64,000 nucleotides of DNA. Origin: Sphingopyxis macrogoltabida (lineage in GTDB: Bacteria > Pseudomonadota > Alphaproteobacteria > Sphingomonadales > Sphingomonadaceae). This document shows positions 8,895 to 16,204 of this stretch, one piece after another. The stretch lies in contig NZ_CP009429.1 in the NCBI RefSeq assembly GCF_001314325.1, forward strand, positions 2,914,501 to 2,978,500. Reading direction: 5' to 3'. Both the position numbers and the translations under genes were made by a program. How positions within the stretch are numbered: the first letter of the stretch is position 1; each line of letters opens with the position of its first letter. The notes beneath the pieces were generated by a model. That model was given only the letters and a program-made list of their open reading frames with translations, made no database searches and was not told the DNA's origin.

Positions 8895-9078
8895 ATTGCT
8901 CACGTGCTCGGGCGAGCCTGTCGCGCCGCTCCTAGAGCCATCGGACGGGAGCGCAGAGATTCAGCGTCGCCGGGATTTGGCTACGCTGGCATACATCCTC
9001 AGCCTGCGATCCGCGTGGGGAGATTGTTGGTCAAAACTATCGGGCGTTAGGGCATGGGCTGATCGGCTGCCGGATTAA
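8779..9078 (+). CDS. Outer-membrane spanin lipoprotein (Rz1-like), overlapping Rz
   Basis: A 99-residue protein starting within the i-spanin gene in another frame. It has a short basic N-terminus, a hydrophobic core (MLLPLLMTLSLPGL) and a lipobox L-A-S-C with the Cys at residue 25, so it should be lipidated and placed in the outer membrane. The mature protein is about 75 residues. Internal ATGs (residue 9) could also start it. Nested lipoprotein genes like this one pair with the inner-membrane spanin. It has no Pro-rich central region, unlike lambda Rz1. Confidence 0.7.
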   Translation: MRPINARAMLLPLLMTLSLPGLASCGDRVAVKATKPPSELLTCSGEPVAPLLEPSDGSAEIQRRRDLATLAYILSLRSAWGDCWSKLSGVRAWADRLPD

Positions 9079-9152
9079 AAGGTAACCGACGCTTACATTT
9101 TTGCGCTGGGGCGAAGGGGCGGGGTGGACTTCGGTCTGTCCCGCCTTTTCTC

Positions 9153-9226
9153 TGGATCTCGCTGGTGGGCTCGAACCACCGTTTCCGCAGCCAAAATGCG
9201 GCGTCCTACCGCTAGACGAAGCGAGA
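9153..9226 (-). tRNA. tRNA-Gln (UUG), prophage-encoded
   Basis: A full cloverleaf can be drawn on the reverse strand: acceptor TCTCGCT/AGCGAGA, D stem GTCT/GGAC, anticodon stem CCGCA/TGCGG around loop TTTTGGC (anticodon UUG), T stem GGTGG/CCACC around TTCGAGC, and an encoded CCA. The body is 71 nt. The U1-A72 first pair is the known identity feature of tRNA-Gln. The discriminator base is U, unusual for tRNA-Gln. It begins one base from the CCA of the next tRNA, so the two are processed from one transcript. Its place between lysis genes and integrase suggests a phage-carried gene. Confidence 0.85.
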
Positions 9227-9227
9227 A

Positions 9228-9301
9228 TGGCATCGGTGGTAGGAATCGAACCCACGTCTTCGGGATTGGAAGCCGCTGCTCTACCATTGAGCTACACCGA
9301 C
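9228..9301 (-). tRNA. tRNA-like gene, anticodon CCA by position (Trp), weak anticodon stem
   Basis: Reverse-strand cloverleaf: acceptor GTCGGTG/CACCGAT (first pair G-U), D arm GCTC/GAGC, T stem GTGGG/CCTAC around TTCGATT, G discriminator and an encoded CCA. By position the anticodon loop is TTCCAAT, giving CCA (Trp), and G73 agrees with tRNA-Trp. However the anticodon stem GCGGC/CCCGA has only three central pairs, with G-A and C-C mismatches at its ends. Shifting by one base gives UCC (Gly) but pairs no better. It may be a decaying or atypical phage tRNA. Confidence 0.65.
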
Positions 9302-9320
9302 ACAGGGTGCGCTGATTAGC

Positions 9321-9396
9321 TGGTCAGGGGAACAGGATTTGAACCTGCGGCCTCTCGGATCCAAACCGAGCGCTCTACCAACTGAGCTACCCCCTG
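9321..9396 (-). tRNA. tRNA-Pro (UGG), prophage-encoded
   Basis: Reverse-strand cloverleaf with acceptor CAGGGGG/TCCCCTG, D arm GCTC/GAGC, anticodon stem CTCGG/CCGAG around TTTGGAT (anticodon UGG), T stem GCAGG/CCTGT around TTCAAAT, discriminator A and encoded CCA. The A73 and UGG anticodon fit tRNA-Pro. All stems pair well. It is the first gene of the reverse-strand tRNA trio. Confidence 0.9.
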
Positions 9397-9500
9397 AAAG
9401 GCGGAGGTAGCGGACGCGCTTACCCTCGCCAGCTTTCGCTGACGGGTCGCGGTCGTTGTTGGAGGCGAGCATTCATTGCCATAGCCCGCATATGGCAGAA

Positions 9501-9728
9501 TCAGCGTTGCTGCGCAACCCGCTGCGCCACCGCCATCCCTTTCCCGGTCAGGTCCGCGAATGCGCCGCCGAACGGCTCGGTATAGCGGACGATCAGGAAC
9601 ATAGCGGCAATCTCGTCGTCGCCCGCGGCCCATGCCAGCGCCTTGCCCGCCCGGGCGAGCGCGAGGAGGCGGCGCTGCTGGGGCCCTGATAGCTGGTCGG
9701 CGATATAGGCGAAGTCCTCACGCGCCAA
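9501..9728 (-). CDS. Small hypothetical protein downstream of the HIRAN gene
   Basis: The reading frame is open from an ATG at 9821, but that start would overlap the HIRAN gene by over 100 bases. A TTG at 9728 is preceded by AGGAAGGG seven bases upstream, overlaps the HIRAN stop by 11 bases, and gives a 75-residue protein whose first conserved-looking part is LAREDFAYIADQLSGPQQRRLLALARAGKAL (residues 1-31). I therefore choose the TTG. The family is not recognised; it looks helical and soluble. It is probably cotranscribed with the integrase and HIRAN genes. Confidence 0.45.
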   Translation of the reverse strand: MAREDFAYIADQLSGPQQRRLLALARAGKALAWAAGDDEIAAMFLIVRYTEPFGGAFADLTGKGMAVAQRVAQQR

Positions 9729-10158
9729 ACTCAGGCCCTTCCTCGTCTGGCCACCACTCGTCGCCAGCGCCGCGCTTCCCCGGCTCTGGCGCCGCGCGCG
9801 CGCCGCGCTGGCCCGGCTCATCGCGTTCGCCAGCGGCGGGCTCGGGCAGCACCGGCGCCTCGTCGAAGCCGATCCGAATGAAGGCGCCGAAGTCGTCGGC
9901 CCCCTGAAAGATCGCCGTCACTTCGCCGCGCGTCATCATCATGCCAATGAACGGCGCGCGCTCGGCCGGGACATAGCCCATCTGCACGCCCTCGGCCGTG
10001 TGGACCGCGATAGCGTTCGGGTCGGCCGGGTTCTTCGGCTCGCGGCGCAGTTCGACCGGATCGCCCGGCCGCTGCAGGTCGACGGCGAAGCGGCGGCTCA
10101 CGCCGCGCGCGTTCGGGAATTGGACGCCGACGATCGGTAGGGTGATTTGCGACGGCAT
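9718..10158 (-). CDS. HIRAN-domain protein of the prophage
   Basis: A 146-residue protein. Residues 6-90 fit the HIRAN pattern: a beta-strand start (ITLPIVGVQFPN), then DPVELRREPKNPADPNAIAV and a VQMGYVPAERAPFIGMMM segment. HIRAN domains bind single-stranded DNA 3' ends at stalled forks or damage in eukaryotic HLTF; stand-alone bacterial and phage versions are of unknown function. The last 50 residues are acidic and Gly/Pro/Glu-rich, probably disordered. It lies nine bases downstream of the integrase gene in the same direction, so the pair is likely one transcript. Confidence 0.75.
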   Translation of the reverse strand: MPSQITLPIVGVQFPNARGVSRRFAVDLQRPGDPVELRREPKNPADPNAIAVHTAEGVQMGYVPAERAPFIGMMMTRGEVTAIFQGADDFGAFIRIGFDEAPVLPEPAAGERDEPGQRGARAAPEPGKRGAGDEWWPDEEGPEFGA

Positions 10159-10166
10159 CCGCGTTC

Positions 10167-11438
10167 CTAGTTGCGCAGCCCTTCGAGCACATCGCCGGCC
10201 GGTTGAATATCCTCAAGCAGCATGTCCGCCCATATTTGCGCCAGCTCGCGGCGCCGTTCCATATGCGCGGCACGATTATAGGCGCCCTCGACCTTGTCTT
10301 CTGAGACGTGCGCCAGCATGAGGTTGATGACCTCGCGATCGTCGGGGGTCTTATTCTTGCGGCGCCATTCGTTCATGATCGTCGAGAAGGCCGAGCGCCA
10401 GCCGTGCGGACAATGCCGATGATTGTACTTGCCCTCCTGCACGCGGATCATCATCCCCCGCACCGTGTTATCCGACATCGGCCGGTGCCCATGCCGCTCG
10501 TTCGGGAAGACGAAGGGCAGATGCCCCGTCAGCGTCCGCATCGCCTCGATGACCTCGACCGCCTGTCGCGACAGCGGGACGATATGCTCATAGGTGACAT
10601 CGTCTTTCAGCTTGAGCGCGAGCTTCATCGTCGCAGGCGGGATGCGCCAGATCGGCTCGTCGCCGTCCAGCCCCTCAAACTCCGTCCAGCGCGCGTGTCG
10701 CTGGACGGCCGAGCGCACCGCCGTTAGCGCGATCATGCGGTTGGCCAGCTTCGTGATAGGGCTCCCCCGCTCCCACTCCATGTCATAGATGAGCTGCTTG
10801 CATTCAGCCAGGTCGGTAAGGGCCGGTTGCTTTCCCGCCTTCGGCTTGGGCTTGAGGAGCGATTTCACGACCTCGGCCGGATCGCCGGTGCGGAGGCCGC
10901 CGGCCGCCGCGAAGGCGAAGACGCCGCTCGCGCGCTGGCGCAGGCGGTGCGCCGTCTCGATCGCGCCGCGGTTCTCCACCTTGCGGAGCGCATCGAGCAG
11001 GACCGCTTCGTTGACATCCTTGATCGGAAGCGAGCCGATGACCGGGAACAGGTCGGCCTCCAAACTGGTGATGACGTTTTTCGCGTGCCAGTCGCCCCAG
11101 CGAGGCTTGTTGAGCGCGTACCATTCCCGAGCGCACGCCTCGAAGGTATTGGACGACGCTAGCGTTCGCGCGGCGGCGGCCTGCTTCTTCTCAACGCCGG
11201 GGTCGCGGCCCTCGCGCAGCGTCGCCTTCGCTGCCTCGCGCAGCTCGCGCGCGCGGACGAGCGACACCTCGGGATAGGCGCCGAAGGTCAGCAGCTTCTC
11301 CTTGCCGCCGAAACGATATTTCAGACGCCACGACCGGTTGCCCGTCGTCGACACCAGCAGGAACAGCCCGCCTGAGTCGGACAGCTTATAGGGCTTGTCG
11401 GCGCCCTTGGCCTTCTTCGCCTGAACATCGGTGAGCAC
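10167..11438 (-). CDS. Prophage integrase, P4-type tyrosine recombinase
   Basis: A 423-residue protein with a GTG start preceded by GGAGG at a seven-base spacing. The N-terminal arm-binding domain (residues 1-85, with SDSGGLFLLVSTTGNRSW and LLTFGAYPEVSL) is of the DUF4102 type, followed by a core-binding domain and the catalytic domain. Catalytic residues are visible: R242 in TAVRS, H345-x-x-R348 in HGWR, H377 in LAHV and the nucleophile Y387 in AYNR. This family normally targets tRNA 3' ends, matching the tRNA-Tyr whose 3' end faces the gene. It catalyses integration and, with a directionality factor not seen here, excision. Confidence 0.93.
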   Translation of the reverse strand: MLTDVQAKKAKGADKPYKLSDSGGLFLLVSTTGNRSWRLKYRFGGKEKLLTFGAYPEVSLVRARELREAAKATLREGRDPGVEKKQAAAARTLASSNTFEACAREWYALNKPRWGDWHAKNVITSLEADLFPVIGSLPIKDVNEAVLLDALRKVENRGAIETAHRLRQRASGVFAFAAAGGLRTGDPAEVVKSLLKPKPKAGKQPALTDLAECKQLIYDMEWERGSPITKLANRMIALTAVRSAVQRHARWTEFEGLDGDEPIWRIPPATMKLALKLKDDVTYEHIVPLSRQAVEVIEAMRTLTGHLPFVFPNERHGHRPMSDNTVRGMMIRVQEGKYNHRHCPHGWRSAFSTIMNEWRRKNKTPDDREVINLMLAHVSEDKVEGAYNRAAHMERRRELAQIWADMLLEDIQPAGDVLEGLRN

Positions 11439-11457
11439 GCCGTTTCCTCCATCCTCT

Positions 11458-11506
11458 GGGGGTATCGGCGCTGGGGGTACGAGACAGTACCCCCGAGGCT
11501 ACCCCC
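11458..11506. repeat. Four GGGGGTA arm-type repeats next to the integrase
   Basis: GGGGGTA occurs at 11458-11464 and 11473-11479 and its inverse TACCCCC at 11488-11494 and 11500-11506. The inner two form a perfect inverted repeat (GGGGGTAC and GTACCCCC around GAGACA). The set lies between the integrase start and its tRNA target, so it probably serves as integrase arm-binding sites and may also control the integrase promoter. Confidence 0.6.
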
Positions 11507-11554
11507 AATTTCGTTCGCAGAGGTCGGAAGGTCTCGGACAATGCCGGACAGCGG

Positions 11555-11576
11555 AACCCCCGCATTTGCAGGGGTT
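11555..11576. repeat. Inverted repeat between integrase and tRNA-Tyr
   Basis: AACCCC and GGGGTT pair across a short centre that itself contains GCA/TGC. It lies about 45 bases from the tRNA 3' end. It could be a weak terminator of the tRNA transcript or part of the recombination site. No T-run follows on either strand. Confidence 0.35.
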
Positions 11577-11621
11577 ACTTACGCTTTCTCGGAAGATAAT
11601 GGAAGCTCCCGGAGGAACATA

Positions 11622-11707
11622 TGGTGGACAGGGCTGGATTCGAACCAGCGTACGGAAAACCGGGCAGATTTACAGTCTGCTGCCTTTAACCACTCGGCCA
11701 CCTGTCC
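11622..11707 (-). tRNA. tRNA-Tyr (GUA), probable prophage attachment site
   Basis: Reverse-strand tRNA with acceptor GGACAGG/CCTGTCC, anticodon stem GCAGA/TCTGC around CTGTAAA (anticodon GUA), the long variable arm typical of bacterial tRNA-Tyr, T loop TTCGAAT, A discriminator and encoded CCA. Its 3' end points at the leftward prophage, whose integrase begins 184 bases away. P4-type integrases commonly recombine in the 3' half of tRNA genes, so this is the likely attachment site and the 3' sequence should recur at the other prophage end, outside the window. Confidence 0.93.
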
Positions 11708-11787
11708 ATGGGGCCCGCTTTGGGAAGCGGTCCAATGGCGAAACGAGGCTTGCCTGTCAATGCCAGTCATGGGAAAGGCCGCGCATC

Positions 11788-12555
11788 ATGCGACAATTTT
11801 CCCGTCACCGCCGCCCGCAGGGCCAGAGCACGCGCGGCCAGCCTATCCGCTTCTGGGGACGCCACGCCGTGCTGGCGGCGCTCGCCAATCCCGAACGCAC
11901 CGTCAAGCGCATCTGGGGCACCCGCGAGGCGCTGGGCCAGCTCGACCTGCCGCCGGTGATTCCGATCAGCTATGCCGACGTCACCGACCTCGCGCGCCTC
12001 GTCGCGCGCGATGCGCCGCATCAGGGGCTGGTGATCGAGGTCGATCCGCTCGAAAGCGTCTATCTCGGCGATCTGCTGCAGGAAGAGGTCGATGCCGACA
12101 GCCGGCGCCCGCTGATCGTCCTCGATCAGGTCACCGATCCGCATAATATCGGCGCGGTGCTGCGCTCGGCCGCCGCCTTCGATGCCGCCGCGATCATCAC
12201 GCAAGATCGCCATAGCCCGCCCGAAAGCGGCGTCATCGCCCGCTCGGCGTCGGGGGCGCTCGAAACCGTGCCGTGGGTGCGCGTCGTCAACCTGTCGCGC
12301 GCGCTCGAAGAGATTGCCGAGGCGCAATATTGGCGCATCGGGCTGATGGGCGATACCGAAACGACCCTCGGCTCGACGCTCGACGGCAGCAAGGTGGCGC
12401 TGGTGCTTGGCTCCGAAGGCGACGGCATGCGCCACAATGTCATGGAGCATTGCGACGTGCTGGCACGGCTGCCGATCTCGCCGCGGATGGAAAGCCTCAA
12501 CATCTCGAACGCCGCCGCGATCGCGCTCTACGCGGTCGCCACGGCGGGGCAATAA
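11788..12555 (+). CDS. rlmB: 23S rRNA (guanosine-2'-O-)-methyltransferase, TrmH/SpoU family
   Basis: The ATG at 11788 gives 255 residues; the longer in-frame ORF from 11431 passes through the tRNA-Tyr gene and is rejected. RlmB methylates the 2'-hydroxyl of a conserved guanosine in the peptidyl-transferase region of 23S rRNA using SAM. An N-terminal substrate-binding domain (about 14-85) is followed by the knotted SPOUT domain. Its three motifs are visible: DPHNIGAVLRSA (motif 1), LVLGSEGDGMR (motif 2) and MESLNISNAAAIALYA (motif 3). It starts 80 bases after the tRNA-Tyr gene on the opposite strand, so it marks the first chromosomal gene outside the prophage. Confidence 0.88.
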   Translation: MRQFSRHRRPQGQSTRGQPIRFWGRHAVLAALANPERTVKRIWGTREALGQLDLPPVIPISYADVTDLARLVARDAPHQGLVIEVDPLESVYLGDLLQEEVDADSRRPLIVLDQVTDPHNIGAVLRSAAAFDAAAIITQDRHSPPESGVIARSASGALETVPWVRVVNLSRALEEIAEAQYWRIGLMGDTETTLGSTLDGSKVALVLGSEGDGMRHNVMEHCDVLARLPISPRMESLNISNAAAIALYAVATAGQ

Positions 12556-12573
12556 GCCGCTTATCAGGCGAAA

Positions 12574-12891
12574 TCAGTCCTCGGCGGCGATCCGTACGCG
12601 CAGGCCGTCGAGCGCATCGCTGAACGGGAGCTGGCACGACAGGCGCGAATTGTCGTCGCGGTCGGTCGTCGAATCGAGCAGGTCGTTCTCGTCCTCGCTC
12701 ATCGCGGGCATCGCAGCCTTGTCGCCCGCCTCGACATGGACGTGGCAGGTCGCGCACGAACAGCAGCCGCCACACAGCGCGAGCAGTTCGTCGAAGCCGG
12801 CGTCGCGGATATTTTCCATCACGGTCAGGCTGGTGTCGCCCTCGATCTCATGTTCGGTCCCGTCGCGCGTCACCACAATCAGCTTGGCCAT
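12574..12891 (-). CDS. [2Fe-2S] ferredoxin, adrenodoxin/putidaredoxin type
   Basis: The chosen start (MAKLIVVT) has GGGG nine bases upstream and gives 105 residues; a start at 12903 would add four, and the ORF can be opened to 12978 with a non-conserved extension. Cluster ligands are C40-x5-C46-x2-C49 and C86, almost the same numbering as putidaredoxin, together with the acidic patch before the last Cys used for redox-partner docking. Such ferredoxins pass electrons to P450s, Rieske oxygenases or Fe-S assembly. There is no isc operon next to it, so its partner cannot be read here. It is divergent from the glycosylase gene. Confidence 0.9.
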   Translation of the reverse strand: MAKLIVVTRDGTEHEIEGDTSLTVMENIRDAGFDELLALCGGCCSCATCHVHVEAGDKAAMPAMSEDENDLLDSTTDRDDNSRLSCQLPFSDALDGLRVRIAAED

Positions 12892-12992
12892 GTGCATCCC
12901 CATATCGTTCGATTCGGATGGGCTATGTCGCGCGTTGCGCGGCAAATCAAGCGCTGCTAGAGCGGAAATCAGGAACAAAAGGAGAATATGCG

Positions 12993-13610
12993 ATGGGCCT
13001 GAGCCAGCAGCAGCTCAACGCCGGAATCGACGCCCTCGCGGCGCTCGATACCAATTTCGCGCGCGCGTTCGGCCATGCGGGCTATCCCGAACCGCGTATC
13101 CGCGCCCCGGGTTACACCACGCTTTTACGCACTATCGTCGGCCAGCAGGTCAGCGTCGCCGCCGCCAATTCGATCTGGAACAAGCTGGAAGCGGGTTTTG
13201 GCGAGGGTTGTCCGGCCGAAGCGGTGGCCGCCGCCGATTTCGATGCGCTGCGCGCGTGCGGCCTGTCCGGGCAGAAACAGGGCTATGCGAAAAGCCTCGC
13301 GCAATTGATCCTCGACGGCGAACTGAAATTCGACGCCCTGCCCGCCGACGACGAGGAAGCGATCGCCCTGCTCACCAAGGTCAAGGGCATCGGCCGCTGG
13401 TCGGCCGAAATCTACCTGCTCTTTGCCGAGGGACGCCCCGACATCTGGCCCGCGGGCGACCTTGCGGTACAGGAGGCGGTCGGCCGCATTCTCCAACTCG
13501 AAGCCCGGCCGAGCGAGAAACGGGTACGCGAGCTCGGCGAAGCCTGGCGCCCGCATCGCGGCGCCGCCGCCATCTTCAGTTGGCACTGTTATAATATGGA
13601 TGTGATCTAG
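12993..13610 (+). CDS. DNA-3-methyladenine glycosylase, AlkA-type HhH-GPD
   Basis: A 205-residue protein starting at MGLSQQQ; AAAAGGAG lies eight bases before this ATG. It removes alkylated purines from DNA in base-excision repair. The helix-hairpin-helix is LLTKVKGIGRWSA (residues 127-138) and the catalytic aspartate is D156 in WPAGDLAVQ, with the conserved TIVGQQVSV segment near residue 48. It lacks the N-terminal AlkA domain, which is normal for the short alphaproteobacterial version. It stands alone, divergent from the ferredoxin. Confidence 0.88.
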   Translation: MGLSQQQLNAGIDALAALDTNFARAFGHAGYPEPRIRAPGYTTLLRTIVGQQVSVAAANSIWNKLEAGFGEGCPAEAVAAADFDALRACGLSGQKQGYAKSLAQLILDGELKFDALPADDEEAIALLTKVKGIGRWSAEIYLLFAEGRPDIWPAGDLAVQEAVGRILQLEARPSEKRVRELGEAWRPHRGAAAIFSWHCYNMDVI

Positions 13611-13705
13611 GCTCTTCCCTGAGCCTGAGCCCTGCTATTTCTATATTGCGGCGAACCGGACAAGACGCCAATCGGGATCGCACAATCCCAGTCGATGAGG
13701 CTTTC

Positions 13706-14107
13706 ATGACCACCACCCGCGATATCGTCACCACTTATTATGCGGCGTTCAACGCCGGCGACAGCGAAGCGATGCTCGCCTGTCTTGCCGAGGATGTCCG
13801 CCATGACGTCAACCAAGGCGATCCGCGCCACGGCAAGGCGCTGTTCCGCGAATTCAACGCGCATATGGCGAAATGCTATCGCGAACAGCTCACCGACATG
13901 GTGATCTTCGCCGAAGCCGACCGGGCCGCCGCCGAGTTCATCGTCAACGGCACCTATCTCGCCACCGACGAGGGACTGCCGGAGGCGAACGGCCAGATCT
14001 ACCGCCTCCCCGGCGGCGCCTTCCTGTCGGTGAACGCCGACGGGCTGATCGACCGCGTCACCACCTATTACAACCTTACCGACTGGATGCGGCAGGTCGG
14101 CGCATGA
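13706..14107 (+). CDS. NTF2-like / ketosteroid isomerase-related protein
   Basis: A 133-residue protein. The ATG at 13706 is preceded by GAGG five bases upstream; an extension to 13646 is in frame but lacks one. The fold is predicted as a cone-shaped NTF2 barrel: an N-terminal helix (IVTTYYAAFNAGDSEAML), a central beta region and the C-terminal RVTTYYNLTDW. SnoaL-like families use such barrels for small-molecule binding or isomerisation. No substrate is suggested. The next gene, an acetyltransferase, begins ten bases after the stop, so the two are probably cotranscribed. Confidence 0.75.
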   Translation: MTTTRDIVTTYYAAFNAGDSEAMLACLAEDVRHDVNQGDPRHGKALFREFNAHMAKCYREQLTDMVIFAEADRAAAEFIVNGTYLATDEGLPEANGQIYRLPGGAFLSVNADGLIDRVTTYYNLTDWMRQVGA

Positions 14108-14117
14108 GGATCGGCGC

Positions 14118-14705
14118 ATGACCGTCGCGGTCGCGCCGGTGACGGGCGCGGGACTGACCGACGTCATCCCCGCGCTTGCCCGGCTGCGCATTACGGTGTT
14201 TCGCGACTTTCCCTACCTCTATGACGGCGCCGCCGCCTATGAGGTCGATTATCTCGCCGATTTCGCCGCCGCCGACGGCGCGGTCGTCGTCGTCGCGCGC
14301 GACGGGTCGGAAATCGTCGGGGCCGCGACCGCCGCGCCGCTGGCGGCCCAGGACGACGCCTGGCAGGCGCCGCTCGCCGCGGCGGGTTTCGACATCGCCC
14401 GCACCTTCTACTTCGGCGAATCGGTACTGCTCGGGGATTATCGCGGTCAGGGCATCGGCCACGCCTTTTTCGATCACCGCGAAGCGCAGGCGCGTGCCGA
14501 GGGCGCCGCACACGCCGCCTTCTGCAGCGTCATCCGCGCCGCCGACCACCCCGAGCGCCCTGCAGCCTATCGCCCACTCGACGCTTTCTGGCGCGGCCGC
14601 GGCTATGCCCCGCTGGACGGCGTGACGGCGTGGTACGAGTGGAAGACTATTGGAAGTGCGAAGGAAGAGCGGCATCAGCTTCAGTACTGGACGCGGAAGC
14701 TCTGA
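14118..14705 (+). CDS. GNAT family N-acetyltransferase
   Basis: A 195-residue protein. The acetyl-CoA binding motif A is visible as YFGESVLLGDYRGQGIGHAF (residues 98-117), with the Q/R-x-x-G-x-G/A signature RGQGIG. It transfers an acetyl group from acetyl-CoA to an amine whose identity is not evident. The C-terminal region (YAPLDGVTAWYEWKTIG) matches related GNATs that end in a beta-strand followed by a variable tail. It forms a pair with the upstream NTF2-like gene and converges on the efflux operon. Confidence 0.8.
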   Translation: MTVAVAPVTGAGLTDVIPALARLRITVFRDFPYLYDGAAAYEVDYLADFAAADGAVVVVARDGSEIVGAATAAPLAAQDDAWQAPLAAAGFDIARTFYFGESVLLGDYRGQGIGHAFFDHREAQARAEGAAHAAFCSVIRAADHPERPAAYRPLDAFWRGRGYAPLDGVTAWYEWKTIGSAKEERHQLQYWTRKL

Positions 14706-14791
14706 TTTCCGGCAAAGGCTGAGGCGGCGTGACCTCTATCGGCCGAAACCAGCCGTCGGCCTCGCCGTCTGATCGGCGTGACAGCGTTCGC

Positions 14792-16204
14792 TTAGGCAGC
14801 CGCGTCCTGCCAGCCGCCGCCGAGCGCGAGGAACAGCGACACGAGATAGGTCGCACGTTGCTGTTCGGACTGGGCGATGCTCGCCTGAATCTGCGCCAGC
14901 GAGCGTTCGGCGTCGAGCACGACCTGAAAATTCTCACGCCCCGCCTCATAGCGCAGCCGCGCGATCCGGGCCGCCTCGCCCGCCTCGTTCGCCGCACGGC
15001 GCAGCGCCGCGAGCCGGTCGAGTTCGCCGGCATAGGCGGCGAGCGCGCTTTCGGTCTCCTCGAGCGCCGACAGCCAGCTCCCGTCGAAGGCCGCGAGCGC
15101 CGCGTCGGCGCCCGCTTCGGCCTGCTTCAGCCGCGACCGCGCAACCTCCATATTGGGGAAGTTCCACGAAATCAGCGGCCCGAGCGAGAAACGGAAGCCG
15201 TCCGACTTGCCGAGCCCCGAAATCGAATCCGCCGTCGATCCGATCGAGCCACCAAGGCTGATGCTCGGATAGAGGTCGGCGGTGGCGACATTGACCCGCG
15301 CCGATGCGGCGGCAAGTTCGCGTTCGGCGCGGCGGATGTCGGGCCGGCGCGCGAGCAGCGAGGCACCGTCGCCGACCGGAATCGGCCGGTCGAGTTCGGG
15401 CGGCGCCTGACAGGCGAGAACCGCCGCGGCGGGCGCCTCCGCCGGTGGCTTGCCGGTCAGCACCGCGAGCCGGTAAAGCGCCGCCGACCGCTGGGCGGTC
15501 AGCGTCGGGATCGTTGCGCGCGTCTGTTCGAGCAGCGCCCCCGCCTGCCCCGTTTCGAGCCGCGTCGCGCGGCCGCCTTCATACAGGCGGCGCGTCAGGT
15601 CGAATGTCTGCTGCTGGATACGCAGCGTTTCTTCGGCGACCGCGATCTGGCGGTTGAACGAGCAGACGTCGGCATAAGCGCGCGTCGTTTCGGCGGCGAC
15701 GGTGATGCGCGTCAGGTCGAACGCGGCCTGTACCGCCTCGGCATCGGCACGGCTGGCGCGGATCGCGCTGCCGACGCGGCCGAACAGGTCGACCTGATAA
15801 CCGACGTCGAGGCCGACGTCGTAGCTTTCGCCCTCGACCGTCCCCGGCCCCAGCGGGTTGCGCTGCCGCGCATAGGCGCCGCTGGCACCGACGCTGGTCG
15901 TGGGCAGCCGCCCGGCCCGCGATTCGCGCAGGACCGCGCGCGCCTGCGCCAGATTGGCGGCGGCGACGCGCAGGTCGGTGTTGGCGACGAGCGCCTGCTC
16001 GACAAGCGCGTCGAGCGTCGGGTCGGCGAACAGGCTCCACCATTCGCCCGGCGGCTGGTCGCCGGTGAAGGCCGGCGACTTGCCGGTTTCGAGGAACGGC
16101 GCCTGCGACGGCGCTGCCGGCGTCGGCGAGACATAGGCGGGGCCGACCGTGCAGGCCGACAGCGCCAGCGCGCCCGCGCCGATGAACAGGTTACGGATCA
16201 TCAT
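14792..16204 (-). CDS. Outer-membrane efflux lipoprotein (NodT/OprM family)
   Basis: The chosen start overlaps the stop of the RND gene (ATGATGA) and gives 470 residues; the frame stays open upstream but that is inside the RND gene. A signal peptide ends in the lipobox L-S-A-C (ALALSAC, Cys at residue 18), so the protein is lipidated like OprM. Two OEP repeats follow, with long helices (TRAYADVCSFNRQIAVAEET and RLKQAEAGADAALAAF) that form the periplasmic tunnel. It completes the tripartite pump with the two upstream genes in one operon. Confidence 0.9.
   Translation of the reverse strand: MMIRNLFIGAGALALSACTVGPAYVSPTPAAPSQAPFLETGKSPAFTGDQPPGEWWSLFADPTLDALVEQALVANTDLRVAAANLAQARAVLRESRAGRLPTTSVGASGAYARQRNPLGPGTVEGESYDVGLDVGYQVDLFGRVGSAIRASRADAEAVQAAFDLTRITVAAETTRAYADVCSFNRQIAVAEETLRIQQQTFDLTRRLYEGGRATRLETGQAGALLEQTRATIPTLTAQRSAALYRLAVLTGKPPAEAPAAAVLACQAPPELDRPIPVGDGASLLARRPDIRRAERELAAASARVNVATADLYPSISLGGSIGSTADSISGLGKSDGFRFSLGPLISWNFPNMEVARSRLKQAEAGADAALAAFDGSWLSALEETESALAAYAGELDRLAALRRAANEAGEAARIARLRYEAGRENFQVVLDAERSLAQIQASIAQSEQQRATYLVSLFLALGGGWQDAAA

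Noticed and set aside
9228..9301. Reading the second tRNA as tRNA-Gly (UCC)
   Set aside because: Shifting the loop by one base pairs the anticodon stem no better and the discriminator is G, not the U usual for Gly; position favours CCA.
11431..11787. N-terminal extension of rlmB through the tRNA-Tyr gene
   Set aside because: The extension reads across a tRNA on the other strand and the family N-terminus begins at 11788.
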